A stretch of 64,000 bases of DNA from Prochlorococcus sp. AG-363-B04 (GCA_003278465.1 QCFC01000005.1:25324-89323), one strand, 5' to 3'; positions 9,564 through 19,178 are shown, counted from the first letter of the stretch. Made by a program: numbers and translations. The notes: generated from the letters alone by a model not told the origin.

Positions 9564-9812
9564 ATGCAGAGGCAAGGTTGGTTACAAGACCCGAAAACTA
9601 AGAACACCAAGCGTTTCCATCGAGATGAAAAAAGCTGGATCCGCTATCCAAAAGTGTTTATTGACTCAGGACGACCACTTCCAAATGACCATGCCCTTTT
9701 AAAGAGTCGTTGCTATGTCGCCTTGCGTGAAGCGGAAGAAGAATGGATCAAACTGCGAATGAAGGGTTGGATGGAAGTCAGGCCTCAATGGGGCCCTGAT
9801 GTTGATGTTTAG
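9564..9812 (+). CDS. DUF1651 protein
   Basis: 82 residues ending in the DUF1651 signature, where an Ala-rich helix leads to EEWIKLRMKGWMEVRPQWGPDV. DUF1651 proteins are small cyanobacterial proteins of unknown role, abundant in Prochlorococcus and Synechococcus. The next small gene begins 12 bp downstream with a good ribosome-binding site, so the two likely form an operon. Confidence 0.75.
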   Translation: MQRQGWLQDPKTKNTKRFHRDEKSWIRYPKVFIDSGRPLPNDHALLKSRCYVALREAEEEWIKLRMKGWMEVRPQWGPDVDV

Positions 9813-9824
9813 TTCGGAGGAGTC

Positions 9825-10004
9825 ATGACTAGAGAAAAACTAGCGCTACAAGTAGCCAGGGCCATGTATACAGACTGTGGACAATTAGAAAGTTTTAAGG
9901 CATATCAATGCGTTAAAGCCTATTTCTTGGACCATGAGATGGCCGACTTAATCGGTATTGCAGAGCGATACGGGATTGTTGTTACCGGGCCAGATGGTAC
10001 ATAA
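9825..10004 (+). CDS. Hypothetical protein, 59 aa
   Basis: Starts MTREKLALQVARAMYTDC four bases after cggagg. It is soluble and helical, with CGQLESFKAYQCVKAYFLDHEMADLIGIAERYGI in the middle and an acidic end. No named domain. It follows the DUF1651 gene. Confidence 0.7.
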   Translation: MTREKLALQVARAMYTDCGQLESFKAYQCVKAYFLDHEMADLIGIAERYGIVVTGPDGT

Positions 10005-10104
10005 GTTCTCGCTATTTGTATCTTTACTTCTCCTCTGAATAGGTAATCATTTAACACATTGCATAAAATGTGCTAGGTGTACTAGGTGAGGAATTACTAA
10101 CTGA

Positions 10105-10626
10105 ATGTCTAATTTAACCATCAAAGTGAGCGCTAAGGCAGACGCCATGATCGCTGCACTACAAAAAGAAATCTTCAATCGTCGCCGTAAGAAGATTACG
10201 GCTCAAGGCGTAGTTGAATCCCTTGTTGAAAGTGGAGCCAAGTCGCAGTCTGACAAGCGCTATGCAGCTTCTTGGAAAAACCTAATCAAGGACATAGAGA
10301 AGGCAGCAAAGCTTTCTGAAGTTCATGGCGCTAAGCCTGCGAATATCTCTGCAGAAGAGTGGGCACTAATTCTTTCCCACCGCACTCGAAAAGGCACGAC
10401 ACCTAAGGCAGCTCCTAAGAAGAGTGCTAAGTCAACCAAGGTGACTACAAAGAAGACAGCAGCTAAAAAGCCTACAGTTAAAAAGGCTGTAGTAAAGAAA
10501 ACTGCTTCTAAGAAGCCAGTAGCTAAGAAAGCTGTCGCTAAATCAACTACTGTAGCTAAGTCAGCAGGAAGACCTGCCAGACGAGCCAGAAGAGCTACTA
10601 AGGCTGTTGCAGTAGCGGCTAAGTAA
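10105..10626 (+). CDS. Histone H1-like Lys/Ala/Pro-rich protein
   Basis: 173 residues in two parts. Residues 1 to about 105 form a helical domain (MSNLTIKVSAKADAMIAALQ; SAEEWALILSHRTRKGTTP). The rest is a low-complexity basic tail of KK(T/P)xxKK(A/P)VxKK repeats ending RPARRARRATKA, like the C-terminal tail of histone H1 and bacterial Hc1/HctB proteins. It probably binds DNA or RNA; a role as nucleoid protein is inference. Confidence 0.75.
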   Translation: MSNLTIKVSAKADAMIAALQKEIFNRRRKKITAQGVVESLVESGAKSQSDKRYAASWKNLIKDIEKAAKLSEVHGAKPANISAEEWALILSHRTRKGTTPKAAPKKSAKSTKVTTKKTAAKKPTVKKAVVKKTASKKPVAKKAVAKSTTVAKSAGRPARRARRATKAVAVAAK

Positions 10627-10645
10627 ACTTTTTCGGTAGATAGTC

Positions 10646-10680
10646 AAAAGGGGCTAGTCACTATGTGGCTGGCCCCTTTT
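10646..10680 (+). terminator. Terminator of the H1-like gene
   Basis: AAAGGGGC-AGTCAC pairs with GTGGCT-GCCCCTTTT about 20 bp after the stop; the stem ends in a T-run. The mirrored A-run upstream makes it bidirectional. Confidence 0.85.
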
Positions 10681-10885
10681 GAGTTGGCTGGATCTGATTG
10701 TCGTAGAACGATTCAATACCCTTTGAGGAGATATAGATATATTGCAAAACTACAGCTCACTTTTTGCTTTGCTACTCATATTGCTTCGTGTCAGCTTTTA
10801 ATTCTTTCTAACACTACCTCTTTTCTTGAAAGAATTAATCAATAGCCTTCAGTCATAGCTGTTGTAGGCAATGAAAATGAAGCGA

Positions 10886-11119
10886 CTAGCGGAAGTGGTA
10901 AGAGGGCATATGGTTTGGTTGTTTAATTCCTCTTGGGTTATCCGTCAAGACGTTCCTATAAACCCAATATCCAGCGTATAAAGTAATAGCTATAGGAAGC
11001 AAGAACCCTACGAGTTGGAAGATGGCATATAAGGCAATGGAAGCAACACCTATCTTCTTGATAAGAAGCCTGTTTTCGGATGTTAGTTTTTGCCTGATGC
11101 CAGTGATCTTTTCAACCAT
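10886..11119 (-). CDS. Small two-helix membrane protein (paralogue of 63063-63263)
   Basis: I choose the ATG at 11119 (MVEKITGIRQKL), giving 77 residues, because the paralogue at 63263 starts at the same point; a longer ORF to 11206 lacks that support. Shared core: (N/D)NRLLIK(K/Q)(I/V)GVA(S/A)IALY with FQLVG(F/L)LLPIAIT. One long hydrophobic segment follows, then a V(Y)K-SVLT(D/E)NPR tail. Function unknown. Confidence 0.65.
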   Translation of the reverse strand: MVEKITGIRQKLTSENRLLIKKIGVASIALYAIFQLVGFLLPIAITLYAGYWVYRNVLTDNPRGIKQPNHMPSYHFR

Positions 11120-11206
11120 ATGAAATTGCCAAATCAACATGTACTGCTCTTGTTGTAGCGCCTTTTGTAGTAACGGACATGCTTGGTAATGTGTTTTGGC
11201 AAGCAT

Positions 11207-11464
11207 GTCGCATGCTTGGGACTTTAGGGATTCGTAGCCTCAGTAATGATTCGAGTGCTAATCACCTGTAGGAATGTTGCCATCGCTTAGTTAATGGTAG
11301 TAATAAAATCTGGGTTCATCCTCGACCATGGAAAAAGAAAACTATGTCTATTCATTTATAATTCTGGTGTATATACTTTATTGGCTACGAGAAATTATAA
11401 AATAAAAGAACCATGAAGTACCCAAATTGCAACCACATCTTATTTAATCTCACTAAATATAATA
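11207..11464. other. Intergenic region before the radical SAM gene
   Basis: No gene seen; A+T-rich leader region of the gene at 11465. Confidence 0.4.
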
Positions 11465-12583
11465 ATGAATAAGAAAACATACAAGAAAAATAATCTGTCA
11501 AAACGGATTAATAGAATAAATACAGAAGCGAAGGAAGGTATATATAGATTAAGAGAATATGTTGCTCAAGAATTTCCTCGGAATCAATTAGAAGATGCAT
11601 GTGATGATCTTAAAGTTGGTACATTCGCATTTGAAAGTTTGCTACGGTCGGGCGAGCCTAACGAATATCTACATGAAATTGGTAAATTTTTTTTAAAAGG
11701 AAATTTACACCTGTCGACAATATCATTTGATATTGTCGATGGCTGCCAGCTGCGTTGCATTGGATGCCCTAACTCAACTTACAAACCAAAGGTTAATCCT
11801 GTAAACATAGAAGACATACATAGAAGAGTTGCCAACATCAACATTAAAGAAGTAGATAGAATACGTTTATATAGATATGGTGAGCCATTATTCCACAATA
11901 ATTTAAAGGAAGTCTTGGAGATATTCAAAGTTGAATCTGAATTTAAAATTGGCTCAATTGTATTATCGACAAATGCTCAATATCATAATTTCGATTCATT
12001 GATGCCAGCATTAGATTCTGGATTGCTTGATGAACTTTCTATAAGCGCTGACGGAGATGGTACTCCTGAAAGTTATGAATATTACCGCCCTCCTGGTAAG
12101 TGGGATAGATTGATAGAGTTTATTTCTAAAGTATCAAGCTATATAACTATGAATAATATCAATACTAAGTTAACTTTAGGAACAATCTTGCCAACAGTTA
12201 CTACTCAAAGTAAACTTATAGCAGATACAAGAATGATTGATAAATGGAAGAAAATCATGCAACCTTATAATATTAGTTCTTATGATTTTAGGCCGATGTT
12301 ATTAATGCCTGGGTCAAGTTTAAGTGATAATCAAACATTTGATACGCAATCAGACTTTTATAAACCAGGTAATGGTCTCTGTAAATCTGTGATGTCAAAA
12401 AATTTATATGTCGATGGTAAGGGATTTGTACAGCCTTGTTGCCATGCCCTTCATGTCCGAAGGATAGGAGATTTAAACACTACAAAATATACCGATATAT
12501 TGTTTACATCATTTTTTGATTTTTATGATGAGCTAAGGGATAAAAGGTCTCAGATTCCAGGTTGTAGTGTATGTCCTCAATAA
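11465..12583 (+). CDS. Radical SAM protein with SPASM-type C-terminus
   Basis: 372 residues. GCQLRCIGCPN at about residues 92-101 is the CxxxCxxC site for the 4Fe-4S cluster that cleaves S-adenosylmethionine. The C-terminal part has GLCKSVMSKNLYVDGKGFVQPCCHALHVRRIGDL and ends GCSVCPQ, the Cys-rich SPASM/twitch pattern for auxiliary clusters. SPASM enzymes modify peptides or small metabolites; no precursor peptide or partner lies beside it, so the substrate is unknown. Low G+C like its flanks. It may belong to the surface-modification genes of the island. Confidence 0.85.
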   Translation: MNKKTYKKNNLSKRINRINTEAKEGIYRLREYVAQEFPRNQLEDACDDLKVGTFAFESLLRSGEPNEYLHEIGKFFLKGNLHLSTISFDIVDGCQLRCIGCPNSTYKPKVNPVNIEDIHRRVANINIKEVDRIRLYRYGEPLFHNNLKEVLEIFKVESEFKIGSIVLSTNAQYHNFDSLMPALDSGLLDELSISADGDGTPESYEYYRPPGKWDRLIEFISKVSSYITMNNINTKLTLGTILPTVTTQSKLIADTRMIDKWKKIMQPYNISSYDFRPMLLMPGSSLSDNQTFDTQSDFYKPGNGLCKSVMSKNLYVDGKGFVQPCCHALHVRRIGDLNTTKYTDILFTSFFDFYDELRDKRSQIPGCSVCPQ

Positions 12584-12972
12584 ATTTTAACCTTTAAGAT
12601 TGTAGCCATATTACTAATCCTGATCCTCAACTGAATTTTTCAGCAGCTTACTAAAGACGACAGAAAGTTCTATTGCTTTCCAACATACTCTAACTGGTTT
12701 CAATTCATTCGAACTGTTCATTCAAAAATTATAGAGATAGTAAGAGGAAAATTGGATCATTTTTTTGAGGCAGTTCACTAGGAATGAGACCATGTGATAC
12801 TGTCCTTAGAAATAAACCTCAATACTAGATGATGTATGTGAAACTTCCTTTTCAAAATTATAAATTATAATGCATGCTGGAGGAACTTTAAAGATGATTT
12901 TAGATGAATATTTTAAGAAGCATTAACAACTTTTAGAAGATCCAGACAAAATTCGTAGACAGAAAATACTTG
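12584..12972. other. Intergenic, nothing recognised
   Basis: No supported gene or terminator seen in this A+T-rich stretch. Confidence 0.4.
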
Positions 12973-13323
12973 TTAATCGGTGGCCTTTTCTAGTTGGTTC
13001 AACAAATAGTTAATTCTTCCTCGATTAACCCCTAGATCACTCGCACCAATTCTTGAGGCAGATTTGATTTGAATAACTCTTTTATTTACTTTTAATATTT
13101 CAAGGTCATCTGGAAATCTGAAAATTAAACTTCGGCAAACGCCTTTCCAATAATTATTGCTTTCTTCTAAAATTGTTGTTCTGGGAATCTTACTAGCAAT
13201 TTTTTTTAGGTAATTAAAGGCCTTATCGGCATCCGTAAATTGTTTCTGAACAAAAATGCAATTCAGAGGGCTAATGCAAGCAGTTAGAGCAGATCTAGCA
13301 GGTGCCATATCAAAGTAATGCAA
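12973..13323 (-). CDS. DUF1499 protein, possibly truncated at N-terminus
   Basis: 116 residues. The second half RFPDDLEIL...VIQIKSASRIGASDLGVNRGRINYLLNQL is the DUF1499 signature. Family members usually carry a signal peptide or a NCVSS-type N-terminus; here the start gives ALTACISPLNCIFVQKQF, so the beginning may be degraded. Function unknown. Confidence 0.75.
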   Translation of the reverse strand: MHYFDMAPARSALTACISPLNCIFVQKQFTDADKAFNYLKKIASKIPRTTILEESNNYWKGVCRSLIFRFPDDLEILKVNKRVIQIKSASRIGASDLGVNRGRINYLLNQLEKATD

Positions 13324-13539
13324 TTAGTAAGTGTTGCATGATTAGAAAGCCTGAGTTGGCCTCCGTAGAGGTTGACTATTAATCAAAAGTAGACTAGCTA
13401 TTTGGTTATTGATGGCACCTACAATATAGAGTAAGGCGTATCTATTTGCTCTGTTAGTTAATGGTTGCTTGAGGCTCGTAGGCTTTCCAGTACTGTCGAT
13501 TTTAAAATTAAGAAAGGAACACAAGTAATGACTTAACAC

Positions 13540-14188
13540 GAAAACAGGTTTAATTGAGACTCCTAGGAAGGAGTAGAAGAAAGAGTTAGGGCTGAAGATC
13601 TAGAGGTCTCCTCTTCAAAATTTTTGAAACTAAGAATTACTATAGCAGTAAATAAAATGTTAAATCTGCTACCTAAATCTTTTTCTTTGCTTCTTCGAAG
13701 GCTCAAAATCTTCCTAGGATCGATCTTTAATTATTATGGACAGTTTGTTAATCAATGGAGTTAATGTCCATATATTGCATTTTATGAGCATAGCAAGGTA
13801 TAAGAGATCAGGTACTCTTTTAATCATTATATTTATGCAACTTCTGTCTAATAGATTGGTGTAACTAGAATCTTTGTCCACCTTGGTTAATCTTTGTATA
13901 AAGATTTGATATGTCTACACTAAGTAAAATTAGACAGAACTATGTAGCACCATCATCAATACTAAGGAGGTTGCAAAGGTGTAACCACTGAGCTTCGTTA
14001 ATATTTTTCTATATGGGTTAGTGATATTGTTGGCATCAATGTGGATTGCAATTTCATAATGAAAGCAAGGCTTGCAGCTAATCACTCGTTGCTATTTTTA
14101 GGCAAGAATGAAGGAATGACAGGTGAAATGATTGGAACTTAGCAAAGAAGATAATACATCAGGTTAATACTGGGATCTTAGGCATCTA
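13540..14188. other. Gene-poor stretch
   Basis: No supported gene. Short ORFs here lack family features. Confidence 0.4.
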
Positions 14189-14260
14189 ATGAGAAAGAAG
14201 AACTTACCTTTTACAGCTTCAGATCTCGTTATGCCTATTCTTTGCAAAATCGTAGCCAAG
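14189..14260 (+). pseudogene. Tyrosine recombinase remnant
   Basis: From 14190 the DNA matches the recombinase C-terminal box at 37310-37350 (aaccccttacagctttaggcat type): it encodes LPFTASDLVMP where the better copy has LTPYSFRHRYAY. The catalytic HxxR is lost and the frame breaks after about 20 codons. It is a dead fragment of the recombinase family found at 37.3 and 45.3 kb. Confidence 0.55.
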
Positions 14261-14480
14261 ACGTCAAAGGAACGCAGAACACACTCTTTCTACACCTCAT
14301 CATCATCACTATTCATCACGTCACCTCTTTCAAATCGATTAACTATTTCTGTGGGTTTCCTCGACCTTTTAGTTGTACTAACCGAAGTCAGTGATCTTTA
14401 CCGTACAAATTACTTCGGTTTACAACATTAGCTCTTGCTGAAACTTAAGGCAAAGTAATTGTGTTCACGCACAGAACATT

Positions 14481-14774
14481 ATGTACACATCTTTATTCGA
14501 CACAATCTTTGCTGACTCATTCTTTTCTTCAATGAGGACTGTTTATGTTGTCTCTGATAGCCAACTTGAGGAGATCAAGCGTAAGCAACGTCAAGAAGAA
14601 CTCGACAATCTTGAGGCTTCTCGAAAAAGACTAGAACAGAGTTATCACTCACGCATCAAAATCATTGATGAACGAGAGCATGAGCTGCAAGAAGAGCTAA
14701 AAGCGCTAGGACCAGTAGAAAACAAAATCGAACATCTTTCTGAAAAAACAGAAAAGTGCCCTGTTAAGAGTTAA
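14481..14774 (+). CDS. Coiled-coil protein, MYTSLFDT family (paralogue of 27844-28137)
   Basis: 97 residues. An N-terminal hydrophobic patch (MYTSLFDTIFADSFF) is followed by TVYVVSDSQLEEIKRKQRQEEL and a long charged coiled coil to about residue 75, then a polar tail. The copy at 28137 on the opposite strand is nearly identical over residues 16-60 and diverges in the tail. The 3' flank is also conserved: TGAGTG..GGGATCACTAA occurs after both. Function unknown. Confidence 0.75.
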   Translation: MYTSLFDTIFADSFFSSMRTVYVVSDSQLEEIKRKQRQEELDNLEASRKRLEQSYHSRIKIIDEREHELQEELKALGPVENKIEHLSEKTEKCPVKS

Positions 14775-14818
14775 TCCTTTCAGTTGCCTGAGTGCTAGGG
14801 ATCACTAAGGAGGTATTC

Positions 14819-14845
14819 AGGGGGTCTGATTGGCCCCCTTTTTCT
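14819..14845 (+). terminator. Terminator of the MYTSLFDT gene
   Basis: GGGGG-tctgattgg-CCCCC then TTTTTCTT, about 45 bp after the stop. Confidence 0.85.
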
Positions 14846-15269
14846 TGCTGAGAAAATTAAAAATAATTGAGACCACCAAGCTCAAAATAATGCAACTTAC
14901 TATTGAGAAGGAAAAGGTTTAGTTTTCACCTCTCAAGACCATGTCGCCTGTGAGTTGCCCTAAAAGCTCCTTTAGACAGGGATAGAGGATTCCTCTGGCA
15001 GCAATACCACCAATACCAAGCCCAAGAGAAATTAGTAGTTTCTGCATTTTCTTTATGCCGCTATTAGCTACGTCTTCTTGTTTTTAGAATGCTTCTCGGC
15101 TTTATATAGATGATTTGCTCTTGGTTATGTTCTGATGGCTCAGTGATGTTGCGCTAAATATGCATTTGTCTACTTCTTAACAGGCTATTGCCTCAACAAA
15201 CTTGAGGTCTTGAATTGGCTACATCTCTGTGGTACTCATTGTTCTTAAGAAATATGCTAGAGAGGAGTT

Positions 15270-15475
15270 AAGAAGTATTTAGAACCTGTCGCTACGTCAA
15301 TCTTTTTTCATTGAATAATCTCGGTCCTGCTTGGGTTCACAAGAGGCAGGATATGAACACCCGAAGCTTGAAAATCGCGATGTTTTATGGATGAACTAAT
15401 CCACATACTAGAAGAGGGGATAATGCCGATCATTGAAAAAATGTTGCTATTAAACCTAGCTGTGACCAGCAATGA
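15270..15475 (+). pseudogene. Degraded recombinase leader ORF
   Basis: About 200 bp matching 44845-45065: gtcgctacgtca, cacaagaggc, then the region equivalent to YEHPTLENLDAFKEELI. An ATG-to-CTG change and frame breaks leave no ORF. Third copy of the module whose first part is better kept at 37217 and 44865. Confidence 0.65.
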
Positions 15476-15550
15476 GGAGCAATCCAAGATCTCCCATTCT
15501 TATAAGAAAGATAGGGCAGGAAACAACTCTCCAAGAGATTTTTTAGTTGG

Positions 15551-15823
15551 TTAGCCGTAGATCTTTGCGCAAATAGGACCAGCCTCTTCATCAGTGAAAA
15601 CTGGAGTCGTTTCCCAGTCAAGGAACTCAGCCCATTCAGCAGCGTGTTCATATAAAGCTTTTGGATTATCTGTTTCAACAACAATCCAACCCTCTAAGGA
15701 GCCTGGTGCGTGATAACGCGAAAATGATTTAACTTCTGGATAGGGAGCACCAGTAGCCAAAAATTTCTCTGCACTTTTTTGGTGATAACCTGATTTGATC
15801 TTCCAGTGCTGAATGTAGAGCAT
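15551..15823 (-). CDS. DUF3303 protein
   Basis: 90 residues beginning MLYIQHWKIKSGYHQKSAEKF and running to FTDEEAGPICAKIYG, a full-length DUF3303 family member. These are small cyanobacterial proteins with a dimeric alpha-beta barrel look and no known role. Intact. Confidence 0.85.
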   Translation of the reverse strand: MLYIQHWKIKSGYHQKSAEKFLATGAPYPEVKSFSRYHAPGSLEGWIVVETDNPKALYEHAAEWAEFLDWETTPVFTDEEAGPICAKIYG

Positions 15824-16338
15824 GATTTTTTTTTAATGCAGTTATTAATAGCAGAGAGAGAAGCTATTAGTATAGATTAATGAAATACTGATTTAATTTT
15901 CACGATATAAGATGGCTTAATATTATTTTAAAAACTAGGTGGTAAAAAATGTCTTTTTCCGCTAGTTTGAAAGACATATGTTTTTTGATGAGCTTGGCAT
16001 TATAAAATTTCGCAAGATCAATACCTATAGATTAGAAGTCTCCGTGATAACCTTCAGATATTTGTTGGTAATGTAGATGATATTGGGATAGAGATTTGAT
16101 TACAGTATACCAACTAGTAATTAATTAGTACAATAACTGTTGGTTAATTTCAAAGAGAATCATTTAATAGTCAATTTTTTACTTAAACAAAACCAAAACA
16201 ATACTCCAATCAAACCCTATTTATTAATTTATTATTAAATGTAATTAAGTCGCTCAATTGTGTTCTGATAGCAACCATTGCGACTTTCTTTACTCCTATA
16301 AGACTGGTCGTTGTCTAATAAACCTCATTAGAAAATTC
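15824..16338. other. Intergenic, nothing recognised
   Basis: A+T-rich, no supported gene. Confidence 0.4.
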
Positions 16339-17027
16339 CTAGTTCAATTCTGCTAGTAATACTTGCCAACCAAGTTCAGCGGCTTTGGTATTAAACCTTG
16401 GACGATGTTCGCACATAAAGCCATGATCAGCTCCATCAATTTCGATATATCTGAGCCGTTTGTTATCAGGATTTTCTTTCGTCAATGCCTCTTGTATTTT
16501 TTCTCGATCCGATGCAGGAATTAATGGATCAGCAGTACCACAAAGACAAGTTTATTTTCCGGGAACTCTTGATATTAAATCCAAACTGGGTGGTACACCA
16601 CCAGGTCGAGTAGCGCTGACAGCAGCTCCATAAAAACAAAGGTTGCGCTGATTTCAGGGAGTGTTGAAGTGATGAATGCTGCATGACCACCAAAACAAAA
16701 ACCAGCCCCTATGATTTTTGATTGCTGATTCTGCTGTTTCAACCATTGAATTACGATGGACCTATCAGTAAGGAGCTGCTCAGTTGTAGTGAGTTCTTTG
16801 TGTCTTCGCCCCTCAATGAAATCGTTTTCGCTATCTAACTCTGGAACCGTACGAGCAAAAAGTGGCATAGTCAAAGAAGCGATGCTCTTCTCTTGTAATC
16901 GGTCAACAACAGAGCGGACCCAATTATCAATTCCGTAAACCTCAGGCAAGACCAAAGCAACGTTGTTGTTGTTTTTGTTTGGGTTGGCCCACCAGCAGCG
17001 CAATGGTATTTGGTCACCTTTGATCAC
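16339..17027 (-). pseudogene. Dienelactone hydrolase pseudogene
   Basis: The first part reads as a dienelactone hydrolase (VALVLPEVYGIDNWVRSVVD; nucleophile motif GAGFCFGGHAA). After VFM the frame is lost: one missing T in a run at about 16632 shifts it, and restoring the frame gives YGAAVSATRPGGVPPSL and later ADHGFMCEHRPRFNTKAAEL, the C-terminal catalytic His region. A second lesion, an in-frame TAA at about 16552, stands where a Leu codon is expected before CGTADPL. Two independent lesions argue against a sequencing error. Confidence 0.85.
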
Positions 17028-17155
17028 TTCTCATTTTCGTGTCATGAGTAAGAACTAAAAAGGAATCAACTCACTCCACAGCCTATGTAAGCAACGTTTT
17101 AGTTTGTTAGTTATTTAACTTTCGAATAAGCTACTGATTTAAGAGTTGACCCAAA

Positions 17156-18103
17156 ATGGTCTGGTCAATTGATTCAGTTCCAGATCAATCCGGGCGGATA
17201 GCTCTGATTACTGGCGCAAATAGTGGTCTAGGTTTTGATACTGCGAGAGCCTTACTTCAAAAGAATGCAACAGTGATCCTCGGTTGTAGGTCTATTAAAA
17301 AAGCCATAGAAGCCAGTGAGAGACTACTTTCTAGAACTGATTGTGGAATTATTGAATTATTAGAAATAGACTTGTCTGATTTAATTCAAGTAAATAAGGC
17401 AGCAGATCAAGTTGAGAGTAGATTTAAAAAATTAGATTTGCTAATTAATAACGCTGGTGTCATGGCTCCACCTCGCACATTTAGCAAGCAAGGACTGGAG
17501 CTTCAGTTCGCGGTTAATCATCTAAGCCATATGGCTCTTACTCTTAAATTATTGCCATTAATGAATTATCAGTCTGACGCTAGAGTTGTAACAGTCACCT
17601 CTGGCGCTCAGTACATGGGAAAAATAAACTGGAGTGATTTACAGGGAGAAGATAATTATGATCCTTGGGCTTCTTACTCTCAAAGTAAACTTGCCAATGT
17701 AATGTTTGCTATGGAGCTGGATCAGAGATTAAAGGAATCAGATATAGATATTGCTTCACTCTCTGCTCATCCTGGTCTGGCTAAAACAAACTTGCAGCCG
17801 ACAACTATTGCCGCAAATGGATCTTGGCAGGCCTCTATTGTTTACAAAATAATGAGTCCAATTTTTCAAAGTTCAAGTATGGGGGCCTTGCCCCAACTGC
17901 TTGCTGCAACTGATCCAAATGCAAAAAGTGGTGAGCAATATGGACCTCGTTTTAATTTAAGAGGTTACCCTAGGCTTTGCGAAATAGCTTCATTGGCTTT
18001 GGATAAGAAGGCAAGGGAACGATTATGGAAAGCAAGTGAAAAAATCATTGAAGATAAAGTCAACTTTAAACGAACGAAAGAAATTCTTAGCAGAAAAAAA
18101 TAA
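17156..18103 (+). CDS. Short-chain dehydrogenase/reductase
   Basis: 315 residues with the SDR hallmarks: TGANSGLG for the cofactor at residues 19-26, NNAGVMAPP, and the catalytic YSQSK. The layout is closest to the retinol dehydrogenase / protochlorophyllide-reductase-like branch. Substrate unknown. It diverges from the dienelactone hydrolase pseudogene with about 130 bp between, so the two may once have shared a promoter region. Confidence 0.9.
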   Translation: MVWSIDSVPDQSGRIALITGANSGLGFDTARALLQKNATVILGCRSIKKAIEASERLLSRTDCGIIELLEIDLSDLIQVNKAADQVESRFKKLDLLINNAGVMAPPRTFSKQGLELQFAVNHLSHMALTLKLLPLMNYQSDARVVTVTSGAQYMGKINWSDLQGEDNYDPWASYSQSKLANVMFAMELDQRLKESDIDIASLSAHPGLAKTNLQPTTIAANGSWQASIVYKIMSPIFQSSSMGALPQLLAATDPNAKSGEQYGPRFNLRGYPRLCEIASLALDKKARERLWKASEKIIEDKVNFKRTKEILSRKK

Positions 18104-18203
18104 TTTGTACTATTTAATTAATAATGATTCTTATTTGTGATATTAAATTGAAATGGTGTATATAGTTATTTATCCAAATAACTGCAAATTATTTGTTTGA
18201 AAA

Positions 18204-18638
18204 TCATTGACTACTCCCATGAGTCGCACATGGCATCCATAGATTACCCATCTTGTGAACACCTAAACAACCGAGGTTTTTGGCTGCTGATTCTGCTTCG
18301 GTTCTGGTGGGATATGCGTAGATATTCTTTGAGGATGAAGTATTTGAGTTCTCATAAATTTTTTCTATAGTAGAGCCTTCTGGGCTCCAGACTTTGAGGC
18401 CCATTGTTGTTATGCCAGCCGAAAAGATTCCCATGCCAACAATAGAAGCATTAACGACTCCCATTGCTACAATTCCAAGCGAGACAACTCCCATTGGGAC
18501 TATTCCTATAGTCACAATTCCCATTGGGACTACTCCAATGGAAATAACACCAAGCGGCGCTATTCCTATGGCAATTTTCTTAGGTTTACTTCCGCAATGT
18601 GAAGAGCCCTCTGATTGAGGCTGAGTAGAATTGGACAT
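18204..18638 (-). CDS. Gly-hydrophobic repeat protein with DUF3721 tail
   Basis: 144 residues. After a polar start (SEGSSHCGSKPKK) come about six ten-residue repeats of the form (S/T)IG(I/V)VPMG(V/I)V, then a linker, then a DUF3721 tail with CLGVHKMGNLWMPC. The repeats are nearly all hydrophobic plus Gly/Pro/Met and may form a beta-helix-like or membrane-associated stack; this is inference. The tail resembles the next gene (18665) and 59254. The DUF3721 Cys-His-Cys pattern suggests metal binding, unproven. Confidence 0.75.
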   Translation of the reverse strand: MSNSTQPQSEGSSHCGSKPKKIAIGIAPLGVISIGVVPMGIVTIGIVPMGVVSLGIVAMGVVNASIVGMGIFSAGITTMGLKVWSPEGSTIEKIYENSNTSSSKNIYAYPTRTEAESAAKNLGCLGVHKMGNLWMPCATHGSSQ

Positions 18639-18664
18639 AATTCCAAATGAGTTGTTGATGTTAT

Positions 18665-18859
18665 TTAGGGGTGGTGATGTCCTTGCCCACTTTGCCCTTT
18701 GTTTTCTTGTTGGTGTTTATGACTTTTACAGGGCATCCATTTGTCACCCATTTGGTGTGCGCCTCTGCAATTAAAGTTCTTAGCTGCTTTTTCAGCTTCT
18801 GCTTTGGTATTGAAAAGTACAGGAGTACCGTTTTGAGTACTTCCTGTAGAGCATCCCAT
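18665..18859 (-). CDS. DUF3721 lipoprotein-like protein, start codon unclear
   Basis: From ATG at 18859 the protein starts MGCSTGSTQNG and contains NCRGAHQMGDKWMPC, a DUF3721 core, then a His-rich tail ending GQGHHHP. Upstream in the same frame the DNA encodes KRLKAIKKFLSLIAASTAFALMGC, a classic lipoprotein signal with lipobox before the Cys, but that frame has no ATG, GTG or TTG before a stop. Either the true start is a rare codon (ATC in KAIKKF) or the start was lost. The 64-residue form would not be exported. Confidence 0.7.
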   Translation of the reverse strand: MGCSTGSTQNGTPVLFNTKAEAEKAAKNFNCRGAHQMGDKWMPCKSHKHQQENKGQSGQGHHHP

Positions 18860-19178
18860 TAATGCAAATGCAGTAGAAGCAGCGATTAGGCTCAGAAATT
18901 TTTTGATGGCTTTAAGTCTCTTGTTTTTATCTTTTTAATCCTAGCCATAACAACTCGGATGTCATCATTACTCTTGAAAAATTAGTATTTTTGAGAAAAT
19001 CCTTGACTTTGCTGATGATTATTTAATCAACTCAAGCTAATACTAGGTTTTATTGATTTACATCGTTTCCTTAGTTGTATAAGATTATTTGAGGAATAGC
19101 TCGATAACAAAAGCGAATATTTAGTATGGGAATTTTTTCTTATTTACTAGGATAGTCGATTTCCTTCTGAGGAGATCA

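Noticed and set aside
9329..9702. Overlapping ORFs on both strands before the DUF1651 gene
   Set aside because: No family features, and they overlap DUF1651 in other frames; they look like shadows.
13342..13539. 65-codon minus-strand ORF
   Set aside because: No domain, no ribosome-binding site, no relative in the window.
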